Source: JBBPYR01 sp038199755
GTDB taxonomy: Bacteria; Chloroflexota; Ktedonobacteria; Ktedonobacterales; Ktedonobacteraceae
Length of the DNA: 59,222 bases
Reading direction: 5' to 3'
Assembly: GCA_038199755.1 (NCBI GenBank)
Contig: JBBPYR010000149.1
Span: 1-59,222, forward strand
Position numbers and translations under genes: made by a program. Below, one piece after another: positions 1 to 8,734 of this stretch. A model generated the notes under the pieces. That model saw only the letters and a list, made by a program, of their open reading frames with translations. It was not told the origin of the DNA and searched no databases. Numbering within the stretch: position 1 is the stretch's first letter; each line of letters opens with the position of its first letter.

Positions 1-51
1 AGAATGCTGGCCTGACCTCGCTCCAACGCACTACCCTGGCACGTTTTCACG

Positions 52-879
52 TTATACCGATTGAATAGATTCGCCTGGCCGTGCCGGGCGAAAAGAATCA
101 TTTTCATTGATAAAGATAAAGCGGCTCGCCTGCACGCTCACAATCATATCCACCTTGCCATCGCCATTGACATCTTTGAAAGTCAGTGTGGCTACTGCCA
201 GGTCTTGTCCTTGTCCAATCAAAACTGGACCAACATAGATTTTCGCTTTCGACGAATCACCACCAGGAAATTCAATAATCTGTATATGCCTATTGAGATT
301 AATGGCTATAAAATGTGTCGGGCTCGAACTAGTGTCATGGTTGTGACCAACCACAAAATCTGTTTGGTAGGTGCGCGGACGACCATAATGCAAATCGTCC
401 TGGGTCACTTGCCACCAACTCATCAGTGAGGTGAATGCAAACCATGCGACAACCATCACTAACATAGATACACCAACGTAGAATAGCCAGTGCAAGCGGA
501 CCCCACCACTTCGTGTGTCTGGTAGCCCTCCACTCCGCTGTGGTTCAATTTCATCATCCACCTCAGCCGGGCGTCGGCGCGGAGTGGGTTGGGGCGTTTG
601 CACGACCGGAAGATGTGTCTGAGTCGCGGTACGTCGCGGAGGTATGCTGTTCTTGCGACCACTCCCACTCCCTGTGATATACCCTGCTCGCGATGGGGGG
701 GGCTGCATGTCCCCTCGTGTGCGATCTGTCTCTGCCTTGACATCAGTGGTGTAACGGCGTGTGCTGGTTGGCTTGCGTGAAGGCCATATGTCGTCATATT
801 CCTCATCGAATACATCGGGGTTGGTCTGTGCTTGCCTCACAGACATTGATCTGGTGCGTTGAATGTGACGCTGATCCAC
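52..879 (-). CDS. single-pass membrane protein with FG-GAP/EF-hand-like C-terminus, putative SOS gene
   Basis: A 275-residue protein of unknown function. The first ~125 residues are charged, Pro/Arg/Thr-rich and look disordered. A hydrophobic segment at about 130-155 (starting HWLFYVGVSMLVMVVAWF) should be one membrane span, leaving ~120 residues outside. Near the C-terminus DVNGDGKVDM matches the DxNxDGxxD calcium-loop signature of VCBS/FG-GAP-type repeats, though only one repeat is evident. The GTG start at 879 follows an AGGAGAGG ribosome binding site about 10 bases upstream. Upstream lies a perfect consensus promoter (TTGACA, 17 bases, TATAAT) followed by a LexA-like palindrome. It reads away from the neighbouring Bax1-like gene but on the same strand. 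Topology and the calcium loop are visible; a role in the DNA-damage response is inference from the operator alone. Confidence 0.7.
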   Translation of the reverse strand: MDQRHIQRTRSMSVRQAQTNPDVFDEEYDDIWPSRKPTSTRRYTTDVKAETDRTRGDMQPPPSRAGYITGSGSGRKNSIPPRRTATQTHLPVVQTPQPTPRRRPAEVDDEIEPQRSGGLPDTRSGGVRLHWLFYVGVSMLVMVVAWFAFTSLMSWWQVTQDDLHYGRPRTYQTDFVVGHNHDTSSSPTHFIAINLNRHIQIIEFPGGDSSKAKIYVGPVLIGQGQDLAVATLTFKDVNGDGKVDMIVSVQASRFIFINENDSFRPARPGESIQSV

Positions 880-915
880 ATTGTCACCATCCTCTCCTAA
901 TTTATTGAGAGTACC

Positions 916-929
916 AGAACGTATGTTCT
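916..929. promoter_or_regulatory. LexA/DinR-type SOS box
   Basis: AGAACGTATGTTCT fits the Gram-positive-type LexA operator GAAC-N4-GTTC, with an extra A/T base pair extending the symmetry. It sits at about +8 to +21 relative to the predicted transcript start, a position where bound repressor would block transcription. The operator type used by this lineage is not established here, so the assignment is inference from the motif and its position. Confidence 0.55.
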
Positions 930-943
930 AATAAAACAAGTGC

Positions 944-972
944 ATTATACACAAGTTCCTTGAACCTGTCAA
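944..972 (-). promoter_or_regulatory. consensus sigma-70 promoter for the 52-879 gene
   Basis: On the minus strand TTGACA (967-972) is separated by exactly 17 bases from TATAAT (944-949), a perfect match to the housekeeping consensus. The predicted start is near 937. The spacer contains a second imperfect palindrome, AGTTC-CTT-GAACC on the plus strand. Such a strong promoter is usually held in check by a repressor, which fits the LexA-like box just downstream. Confidence 0.75.
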
Positions 973-1550
973 TACCTATGTAGAACAAATTTACCAGTTT
1001 CGGCACCATTCTCGTCATGACTCGCCGTTACGCTTTGTTAAGGAGGAGCATGTATAAAACAGACAGCAAAAGAACAACGCAAGATGCCTATAAGCACCAA
1101 ATGTACTTACAGGCATCCCATTGGTCTGTCTGTTCTCTGTCTGTGCCCGATGTACCCTTGTACGCCCCACCCTTGATACTGCTTCGCTTCACACTGATAG
1201 ATACTGTTTAACCGATTGAACAAGCTTGTTTGTGCCAGCCTGAGTACACATGAATATATGTTAGGAGCAAGAAAAAGAAGATAAAGATAATTACTCGTCC
1301 CTCACCCTTCTGGTAAGCATCTCAGGTCTGTGTATACTGTATCGCTGTTCTATAGACGCGTTCTATTTACTCTTGCGTATATTATATACGTATAAAGCCC
1401 CCATAAGTAACATGTAACAGGTGGCATATTGCACTATATTGTAATATGGAAGTGTTTGGGCATTCTATACGTTGTATCAGAGCAAACGAGATATATCATA
1501 GTTTTCGCTTATGCGCGTACAAACGCATAAAACACGCACTTGCCTCAAGC

Positions 1551-3605
1551 TTATGACCAGAGGTCTCCCTGCGTTGTCTCGTCCTCGCTGCGCTTCTTTA
1601 TAATACTAGCGCGTCGCTCACGGAGCTGCCTCTTTAGCGGTTGTACGGTCTCTACTGCCGTTGCTAACAGGAAAGGCGGGGATGAGGCAGTTGGTGTAGC
1701 TTGAGCATCCACCAGTTCCACCGTCGCATCGAAAATAGAACTGTGATTGATCTCTACACCGGGCCATGTCGCGATCAACGCTTCTAGGCCCATGTCTTCA
1801 CAATGGACGAAGGCTTGCCAACGTGTTCGTATTTCAGTGAAAGCGACAGAGAGTGCAACTCGTTGTGCAGTATTCATCCAATCAAGAAAGGCTAGCTCTA
1901 CACTGTTCATCCATGTCTTCGCATAGAGGCCCAGACCGGAGAGGAAGACAATCTCTTCATCGACAACCTGCTCTGTAGCTACCATGAGTTCTGAACGGCG
2001 ATAACAGTCAAGCAACTCATAGCACATGCGCTCACTCATCACCTGCTCTGTCAGCACGCGTGTACGTACATAGGTAGGATCAATTGCGGCAAGGCGCGTC
2101 GCGAAGTCGTCGTAGTGTAGACGCAACGATTGTATGACCTCCGTCGCGGATAGCTGCCCGTTATAGTACACGATAGGGAACGACGTGGCAATCGCGCTAA
2201 ATGCCTCTTTCGCATCCAGCGGAATAGCCAGCAGTAAATCATCGCGCGTACGCAATTGGAGTAGCTTTTGCACTTTACGCTCACGATAGGCAGGCGTCCA
2301 AAAACCGAGGATTTCTACATAGATGCGATGTTGGGCACGGGTCAGAGCAAAGTCGGGGATAAATATACTCTGCTCAAGCAGCAGTGGTTCCGGTTCGCGT
2401 TCCAGACGCCAGCCATCAACGCCCTGGCTACGTGCTAATGCGCTAAACGCTTCAGCGAAGGATTGTTCTATACTACTATCGAAAACAGCACTCTGAGCCT
2501 CAGGAGCCTCGTTAAGGCGGGCTTTTGCAGCGAATTGATCGCCACCGTCAATGGGAGCGTGCAGGTCATTTTGGGCAGAGGCATTGGGTGTGCTTTCCTT
2601 GCTGATAGCCTGCAAGACGTGCGCATCAATGGCAAAATGATAGCTGCGCTGGAGAAAATGCACCGTTGCCCCTGCCTCTACAATACCTCCGGAAAGCGTT
2701 GCCTTGTTACTTCTTTTGCCACGGCCATTTCGTCCAGCTTCAACATAAGGAAGCGTATAGCCTAATAAAAGCCTGCACAGCCGCCCCAAACGCAAGCCGT
2801 ATTGTTGAGCGGTGCCTGTCACCTCCTGTGGCCCATACAGTGTAAGTGTCAGCAGTGGTGGCGTTCCCGCGAGCGGCTCATCATAGGCGAGATCATAGTA
2901 GACGCCGAGCTTCCGTGCCAGAAAACAGAGACGTTTAATCACCGCTCCCACCCCTGTCCCCACAGGCGTTCCCTGCTCTGTCGCGGTGCGCCCGAAGGCT
3001 TGACAATCGATCACCATTCGTACCTGTGAGGCATTGAAGAGCGCAGCTTCAAAGGCCCACTGATTATACAAAATAGCAACATCCTGCGGGTCTGGAGCCT
3101 GTGCGCTCTCCCGTATCAGCACAGCTTCATCTTCATTATCGAGCGCAAGCAAGTACTCAAGATCGCTGATTTGTAACTGATAGACTTGCGCAAACGCTTG
3201 CAATGCTGCGCTACGCTGTTGCGCCTCTAAAAATCCATGATAGTGTGCATTGACATAATCATAGAGCGCGAGGCGTAATTGCACTGATGAGGTGATCTCA
3301 GGAGGAAGGGCATGCGCTATTTGCGCTATTACTTCGGGCCATGCACGTTGTTGCCAGCTATACCAGCGACTGAGAGTGGCAAGCAAACAATGAGCAAGCC
3401 GATAGTCAGCAACACAGGCGCGGGCATCATCGTGTGAAAACTGTTTACGTGTCTGCCCAAGCAATGCTTCATGATAGGCAATCAGGCGTGCAAGCTCATG
3501 CTGTAGCTCGCCTCCTTGCAAAAAATGTAATGAGACCGCCAAAGTTCCCGCAGCCCCACCGCGCCGCTGGATCGACTTTTTGACATCTTGAAGACCAAAA
3601 CGCAC
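1551..3605 (-). CDS. DUF790 family protein, Bax1-like nuclease (XPB partner)
   Basis: A 684-residue protein. Around residues 385-460 it carries the hallmark region of DUF790: a stretch with F..AF, GWRLEREPEPLL, then IFIPDFAL and IYVEILGFWTPAYRERKVQKL. In archaea this family (Bax1) binds the XPB helicase and cuts DNA bubbles during nucleotide excision repair. The PDF...VEI...K arrangement resembles a PD-(D/E)xK nuclease core. The N-terminal half (residues 1-330) matches the helical part of the family. The GTG start at 3605 has CAGGAGG about 11 bases upstream. The XPB-like helicase lies at 12784-14196 on the same strand, but four oppositely oriented kinase genes now separate them. Function is by family analogy. 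Confidence 0.82.
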   Translation of the reverse strand: MRFGLQDVKKSIQRRGGAAGTLAVSLHFLQGGELQHELARLIAYHEALLGQTRKQFSHDDARACVADYRLAHCLLATLSRWYSWQQRAWPEVIAQIAHALPPEITSSVQLRLALYDYVNAHYHGFLEAQQRSAALQAFAQVYQLQISDLEYLLALDNEDEAVLIRESAQAPDPQDVAILYNQWAFEAALFNASQVRMVIDCQAFGRTATEQGTPVGTGVGAVIKRLCFLARKLGVYYDLAYDEPLAGTPPLLTLTLYGPQEVTGTAQQYGLRLGRLCRLLLGYTLPYVEAGRNGRGKRSNKATLSGGIVEAGATVHFLQRSYHFAIDAHVLQAISKESTPNASAQNDLHAPIDGGDQFAAKARLNEAPEAQSAVFDSSIEQSFAEAFSALARSQGVDGWRLEREPEPLLLEQSIFIPDFALTRAQHRIYVEILGFWTPAYRERKVQKLLQLRTRDDLLLAIPLDAKEAFSAIATSFPIVYYNGQLSATEVIQSLRLHYDDFATRLAAIDPTYVRTRVLTEQVMSERMCYELLDCYRRSELMVATEQVVDEEIVFLSGLGLYAKTWMNSVELAFLDWMNTAQRVALSVAFTEIRTRWQAFVHCEDMGLEALIATWPGVEINHSSIFDATVELVDAQATPTASSPPFLLATAVETVQPLKRQLRERRASIIKKRSEDETTQGDLWS

Positions 3606-3762
3606 CTATTTCTTTTCCTCCTGACGGGTGCTATTATAACAGAAAATTGCCCTAACAGATAGCATTTCCGTCCTACCCTCTTGAACAGACGTACCTTTAT
3701 CTGGTATGGTACTGTTGATATGTTATACAAGTCGAGTGTCGCTCGGTGAGAGGAAGCTTTCT

Positions 3763-6204
3763 ATGACCACTACCCCGCGCCGTTTAGGAAGGTATGAATT
3801 ACGGCACCAGGTGGGTCGGGGGAATGTAGGCGAAGTATGGCAGGCCTACGATCTGCAAGAGCACCATGATGTTGCCGTTAAAATCATCCATACTGATCTA
3901 CAATCCGATCCTCAATTTTTGGCTCGCTTCACGCAAGAAGGACAACGTCTTACGGCATTACATCATGCAAATATTGTGCGTGTACAGAATGTTGCTGTTT
4001 CTCGTCCTTCGCAAGCAGATAACAGCATGTCAGCCTATATCGTTTCACAATATATCACAGGGCAAACGCTTGCTGACTATTTAGCAAAAACCTCGCATAA
4101 AGGAAAGTTTCCCACGCCAGCAGAGATCGTATACCTCTTCACCAGTCTGGGCGTTGCCATCGATTATGCCCATCAGCAAGAGATTATTCATGGCAACATT
4201 AAACCCAGCAATATCTTGCTTGACCGCAACAATACATCACACCTTGGTGATGGTGAGCCAATGCTGACCGATTTTGGCTTTGAACAACTCTTTGGCCATA
4301 TCTCGACTATTCCCTCTCCTACCTATATCTCGCCAGAGCAAGCTAAAGGAGAACCCGCGAATAATCGTAGTGATATTTATGCATTGGGTGTTTTGCTCTA
4401 CGAGCTCTGCACAGGCGTTCAGCCCTTCCGCGACTCAAGTTCGGTCGCGGTCATGATGAACCATATCAATACGCTACCCACGCCACCCATATTGATTAAT
4501 CCAGCTATACCACCAGCATTGTCAGAAGTGATTCTCCGTGCGCTGGCTAAGGACACAGCCAACCGTTTTTCCTTGGCCTCGCTGCTAGGAGCAGCTGTTG
4601 CTGATGCTTACGCCATTCAATCGACGATTACCCTGCCACATTCAGCCGTTGAGCAAGCTAAAGCCCATGAAGCGGCACAGCAGCCCTCACAAGGACAGCA
4701 ATATCACAAGACACTGCTAGGCGTTTCGCAACCACTACCACAACTCCCATCACAACCAGCCACACCGCGCCATACCATGCCGATACGACCCATGCCTGCT
4801 GCATCGCAGTCACAACCACTTCCCGCGGTCTCCGGCAAATATCCAGTGGTGCAACCAACAACGCAGCCGCAACCAGCAGCAAAAGCACTGACAACTCATT
4901 CAACAGGGGCCATCAAAGTAACGGCAAGCAGCCCAAATAACCCTGCTCTTTCCGCTCAAACGGGCAAGTTACCGCTTCTACCGGGTATGTCGGGTAATTC
5001 AGCACCCATACCAATTTCGCCAATGGTGAACACACCACCAAACGTAGTAATTTATCAACAAGCGGCACCGTTCTCGCAGATGCCACCACCGCCACCTTAT
5101 ACCCCCATACAACCGATTCCTGTTCAACGCTCACAGCAAAGACGGCACATCCCTCTGTATATATTTATCACTGTGCTGGCACTCTTACTGCTCGTGGTCC
5201 TAGCTAGCATCGGCGTGGATCTGCTCTCGCACCGCTCAATTCAGGCGGGAGCAACGGTCGGGCATGTATTTTTCCAGGATGATGCCTTAAGTCATGACGA
5301 CCTGCTACACATCGAGCTACAGAATGTGCCTTCGTCCTCTGCGAATCAACAGCAGATAGCATGGCTACAAGAAAACAGTGGCGTTACTTTACCACTGGGA
5401 ACCTTGAATATACAGAATGGTTCTGCTTCATTATCGTATGCGGGAGATGCTCAGCATACTAACCTCCTTTCCGTTATTCATCGCGTCTTCGTGACCGTAG
5501 AAAATAGTGGGAAGCAAGTGTCATCCCCCCACGGGCCTATCCTCTACAGTGCTCAGTTTGATGCCTCATGGTTCCCTTATCTCAAAAACATCCTGTACTC
5601 CACGCCCGATCTGCCCACAAATACAGGGGTCGTTAGCGGAACCATCGATGCACTAAAATCTATTGATGATAAGGCATCCAGTGTTGTTGATAGTTTGCGT
5701 ATAACGCATGACTACGCGCTAGCACAACGACAGGCAACGCGCATTATCGAGATCATTGATGGTACGCAATATGCAGTCAGCAGTGGCGATCAACCCGCCA
5801 CAGTGCCCAGCATGTTGAGCGTTCCCGTTGGACTCTTCTCTTCTCCCGCACACAAAGGCTATCTCGATGTGCTTTCCTCCCAACTCGATAAGATGCAACA
5901 GAGTGCCAACAACAATGCACCATTACAGACGCATATACAACATGTGCGCAACGCCATTGGCGACCTCAAAGATTGGTTACAAAAACTACGTGCTTACGAC
6001 GTTCAACTAGTGAAGGCTGCTAGCCTGAATGACCCAGCACTCGTAGGTGTAGCTCTCCAACTCAAGCAGATAGCAGCCGACTCTTACACAGGGCGCACTG
6101 TCCCGCCCAGTACGGGGCCGCAGCCGATAGCGGGGTCTGCTGGTGCCTATCAAGCGTATGTTGAATGTCAGTACATGGCAACACTGGATGTAAAACAGAT
6201 GTAA
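3763..6204 (+). CDS. receptor-type Ser/Thr kinase paralogue 1, probable pseudokinase (HGN)
   Basis: An 813-residue transmembrane kinase-like protein. The glycine loop (GRGNVGEV, residues 18-25), the beta-3 lysine (K40) and DFG (170-172) are intact. The catalytic loop reads HGNIKPSN (143-150): asparagine replaces the catalytic aspartate and glycine replaces the arginine, so phosphotransfer is doubtful. A Pro/Gln-rich linker (about 300-465) leads to a membrane span near 475-495 and an extracytoplasmic domain beginning AGATVGHVFFQDDAL. That domain shares a pattern (LHIELQNVP, YYAWL-like, LL...F.T.E) with the other three paralogues and vaguely recalls the RskA anti-sigma fold. The start at 3763 was chosen for its GAGAGGAAG ribosome binding site; an upstream in-frame extension to 3706 lacks one. 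A strong hairpin terminator follows. Confidence 0.85.
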   Translation: MTTTPRRLGRYELRHQVGRGNVGEVWQAYDLQEHHDVAVKIIHTDLQSDPQFLARFTQEGQRLTALHHANIVRVQNVAVSRPSQADNSMSAYIVSQYITGQTLADYLAKTSHKGKFPTPAEIVYLFTSLGVAIDYAHQQEIIHGNIKPSNILLDRNNTSHLGDGEPMLTDFGFEQLFGHISTIPSPTYISPEQAKGEPANNRSDIYALGVLLYELCTGVQPFRDSSSVAVMMNHINTLPTPPILINPAIPPALSEVILRALAKDTANRFSLASLLGAAVADAYAIQSTITLPHSAVEQAKAHEAAQQPSQGQQYHKTLLGVSQPLPQLPSQPATPRHTMPIRPMPAASQSQPLPAVSGKYPVVQPTTQPQPAAKALTTHSTGAIKVTASSPNNPALSAQTGKLPLLPGMSGNSAPIPISPMVNTPPNVVIYQQAAPFSQMPPPPPYTPIQPIPVQRSQQRRHIPLYIFITVLALLLLVVLASIGVDLLSHRSIQAGATVGHVFFQDDALSHDDLLHIELQNVPSSSANQQQIAWLQENSGVTLPLGTLNIQNGSASLSYAGDAQHTNLLSVIHRVFVTVENSGKQVSSPHGPILYSAQFDASWFPYLKNILYSTPDLPTNTGVVSGTIDALKSIDDKASSVVDSLRITHDYALAQRQATRIIEIIDGTQYAVSSGDQPATVPSMLSVPVGLFSSPAHKGYLDVLSSQLDKMQQSANNNAPLQTHIQHVRNAIGDLKDWLQKLRAYDVQLVKAASLNDPALVGVALQLKQIAADSYTGRTVPPSTGPQPIAGSAGAYQAYVECQYMATLDVKQM

Positions 6205-6210
6205 TAATCG

Positions 6211-6267
6211 AGGTGAGTTGCTGATGCTAACGATTATTGCATGATCGTTAGCATCAGTAACTCACCT
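6211..6267 (+). terminator. long hairpin after kinase 1
   Basis: Two 24-base arms (6211-6234 and 6244-6267) pair with a single G-U wobble around a 9-base loop, immediately after the stop codon of kinase 1. No clear T-run follows. It separates kinase 1 from the three downstream kinases, which have their own promoter. Confidence 0.75.
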
Positions 6268-6317
6268 ATCCTTGCAAAACTGTGTTGCTATATACACTGA
6301 TACTGTGACATACTTCA

Positions 6318-6346
6318 TTGACATAGCCGAGATTATCATAAATAAT
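6318..6346 (+). promoter_or_regulatory. promoter for kinase 2-4 operon
   Basis: TTGACA (6318-6323), a 17-base spacer and AATAAT (6341-6346) lie about 97 bases ahead of the kinase 2 start, after the kinase 1 terminator. The -35 is perfect and the -10 imperfect. Confidence 0.5.
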
Positions 6347-6442
6347 TAAGGTAGTATTGCACAGACTATCCTTTCTTTGTCATTTCATGCTGTACAACCA
6401 CACAGGAATAAAAGCTGTACAGTAGAATGTAGGGCTATATAT

Positions 6443-8704
6443 ATGAGTACGAATCAGCAAACCCTCGGGCATTATGAACTACAACAGCATCTTAGCAGTG
6501 ATATGCTTACCGAGAGTTGGAAAGCATTCGATACACAGCAACAACGCTATGTTCTTCTGAAAAAATTACGTGTGCCACCGCAGAGCAGTCCAGAGTCTCT
6601 GGGCTCGTTCCTCGGTGCCACGCGTCCCTTGCTCTCATTGCGGCATCCCAATATTGCCTCAGTACTTGATATTCAAGCGACACCAGATATACCAAATGCC
6701 TATATCGTTACTGACTATATCGATGGGCCATCACTCGTGGACTACCTGCACATGAACTCACACCAGGGACGATTTCCACAAGGGGCCGACCTCGTGCGTA
6801 TGCTCACTCCGATTGCTGCGGCCATCGATCATGCCCATCAACAAAATATCGTTCACGGTGGCATCATGCCAAGTGCTATTGTCTTGGACAAGCACGTGAC
6901 GCCAGAAGTATCCAAGCTCACCGATTTTGGCATCCATCAACTGTATAATCCACGTGCCCTCCCTTTAGCCAACACTCAGTATATGGCACCCGAATTAGCG
7001 CAGGGCTACGCGGGTACAAACAGCAGCGACCTGTACTCATTAGGCGTGATCCTTTATGAGCTTTGCACAGGCGTAGTGCCTTTTCAGGGTGATACCCCTG
7101 CCGAGGTTATGGTTCAGCATATTCACAACACACCCTCATCGCCCATCGTTTTTAATCCACAACTCCCACCCGCGATGACGGCGGTGATTATACGGAGCCT
7201 CTCGAAAGACCCAGCCGCACGCTTTGCCAGTGCAGGCGCACTAATTGTGGCTATCGCACGGGCCTATCATCTGCCCACACAAAATACGCCCAGTTTTTCT
7301 GGTATCGTAGCCAACCCGAATGACTCAATGAATAGTGCTACCTATCTCAGCCCCGTTTCTCATCCTGGACTGGCGGCAGCGACGCCTCTTGTTGCCGCCC
7401 CCTCATTTTCACAGGTGCCGACCACGGCCAACACGCCGCAGCGAGCGACGGCTACAACGCCTACCCCAACGCCATCTATACCGCCTACCGCACCCAGGCG
7501 ACGTAATAACCGTGCGTGGTATATCACTGCGGTCATCGTTCTGATTGTGGTATTACTCAGTGGGGCGGTAGGAGCCTACATGCTGCTATTCAGCGGACGC
7601 CCAGCAACCCCTGCGACACAGGCTATTGCGGGTCATGCCTACTTTGTCAGTAGTGGCTTGCTTGGACTCGTGGGCAATCAAGGCATCGCGGATGGCATGA
7701 AAATTGACTTGCAGAACGTTTCCGATCCACAATCCGGCAAAAGCTATTATGCTTGGCTGCTCAGTGACAACGACACAAATCTCGATATCTCCCCCATTCT
7801 CTTGGGAGCGTTGACAGTCGATCACGGACGCGTAAGCTTTTCGTACACAGGCAATACACAACATAACAATCTGCTCATCAACTATAGCCGTTTTCTGATC
7901 ACGGAAGAGGATGCCAACTCAACACCATCAAATCCGTCTCTTGATGCCGCGACCCATCGTTACGCAGCCGTTTTCTCACAAAAAGGCCACGTCGTCGGTG
8001 CTACACCCGTATATAGCTTGCTCGATCATATCCGCCACCTACTCGCACAGGACCCAAAGCTACAAAAAGCGGGTCTCACTGGTGGTCTGAGCACTGGGCT
8101 CTTCAAGAACAGCGAAAAAATTCTGGAGTGGGCCGGTAGCGCACGCGACGCGCTGCAACATGGAGATACTGCGTTTGCCCGTCGCCAGTTGCTACGTATT
8201 CTGGACTACCTGGATGGCTCACAGTTTGTCGGTACAGAACCCTTGCCCGCTGATTTGAGCGCGCAACCGGTCATCGTTGACCCGGTGATTGCACGTGTGG
8301 CCCTGCTCACCATTTCGGCCCAGCAGGACCCGCCAGGCTACTTAAAGCATATCGGTAATCACTTACGTGAAATTGTGACGTTAGCTGACACAACACCGGA
8401 ACAACGTGCGCTAGCAGTGCAGATCAATAGTGCCATCGACAACGTGGTGGCTCTATTAACCTCCGTCCACGTCGATACGATCAATTTGCTCAAGCTCGAT
8501 CCGGCAGCTATGACGCAACCAGCTGCATTAGCGACCATGAACCAAATCACCGTGCTGACAAACAATGCCTTCGTTGGTCAGCTTGACCCGAACACCATTA
8601 CGGTCCGTGAAGGTGTCGTGCAGATTTACTATGCAGTTCAACGTCTGGCAACTTTTGATATCACAGCGTGCCAGGGAAGTAACCAAGCCAACCCATGCGC
8701 CTAA
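6443..8704 (+). CDS. receptor-type kinase paralogue 2, clear pseudokinase
   Basis: A 753-residue homologue of the neighbouring kinases with a badly degraded active site. The glycine loop is gone (HLSSDMLTES at 16-25). The catalytic loop reads HGGIMPSA (138-145), losing the catalytic aspartate, the loop lysine and the metal-binding asparagine together. The beta-3 lysine region (K40) and DFG (161-163) remain, so the fold is probably kept. The C-lobe landmarks YMAPELAQG and SDLYSLGVILYELCTG are well preserved. A membrane span near 380-400 (AWYITAVIVLIVVLLSGAV) precedes an extracytoplasmic domain of about 340 residues with GHAYFVSSG and FLITEEDAN. The start at 6443 aligns with the N-terminus of its paralogues. 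A regulatory, scaffolding or decoy role is inferred. Confidence 0.87.
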   Translation: MSTNQQTLGHYELQQHLSSDMLTESWKAFDTQQQRYVLLKKLRVPPQSSPESLGSFLGATRPLLSLRHPNIASVLDIQATPDIPNAYIVTDYIDGPSLVDYLHMNSHQGRFPQGADLVRMLTPIAAAIDHAHQQNIVHGGIMPSAIVLDKHVTPEVSKLTDFGIHQLYNPRALPLANTQYMAPELAQGYAGTNSSDLYSLGVILYELCTGVVPFQGDTPAEVMVQHIHNTPSSPIVFNPQLPPAMTAVIIRSLSKDPAARFASAGALIVAIARAYHLPTQNTPSFSGIVANPNDSMNSATYLSPVSHPGLAAATPLVAAPSFSQVPTTANTPQRATATTPTPTPSIPPTAPRRRNNRAWYITAVIVLIVVLLSGAVGAYMLLFSGRPATPATQAIAGHAYFVSSGLLGLVGNQGIADGMKIDLQNVSDPQSGKSYYAWLLSDNDTNLDISPILLGALTVDHGRVSFSYTGNTQHNNLLINYSRFLITEEDANSTPSNPSLDAATHRYAAVFSQKGHVVGATPVYSLLDHIRHLLAQDPKLQKAGLTGGLSTGLFKNSEKILEWAGSARDALQHGDTAFARRQLLRILDYLDGSQFVGTEPLPADLSAQPVIVDPVIARVALLTISAQQDPPGYLKHIGNHLREIVTLADTTPEQRALAVQINSAIDNVVALLTSVHVDTINLLKLDPAAMTQPAALATMNQITVLTNNAFVGQLDPNTITVREGVVQIYYAVQRLATFDITACQGSNQANPCA

Positions 8705-8734
8705 AAACATAGTAGATAGAGAGGAAGGACCTGT

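Larger units (their letters stand above)
880..1550. other. 671-bp intergenic region without a convincing gene
   Basis: The right-hand 570 bp are AT-rich with no convincing coding pattern. A 53-codon frame starting at 1050 has an AAGGAGG only three bases before its ATG, but its codon use and composition do not look coding. An AT palindrome CGTATATTATATACG lies at 1375-1389. The left end carries the promoter and LexA-like box of the 52-879 gene. The 3' end of the Bax1-like gene (1551) faces this region. Confidence 0.6.

Noticed and set aside
1050..1211. 53-codon frame with AAGGAGG nearby
   Set aside because: The ribosome binding site is only three bases from the ATG and the peptide has no coding character or motif.
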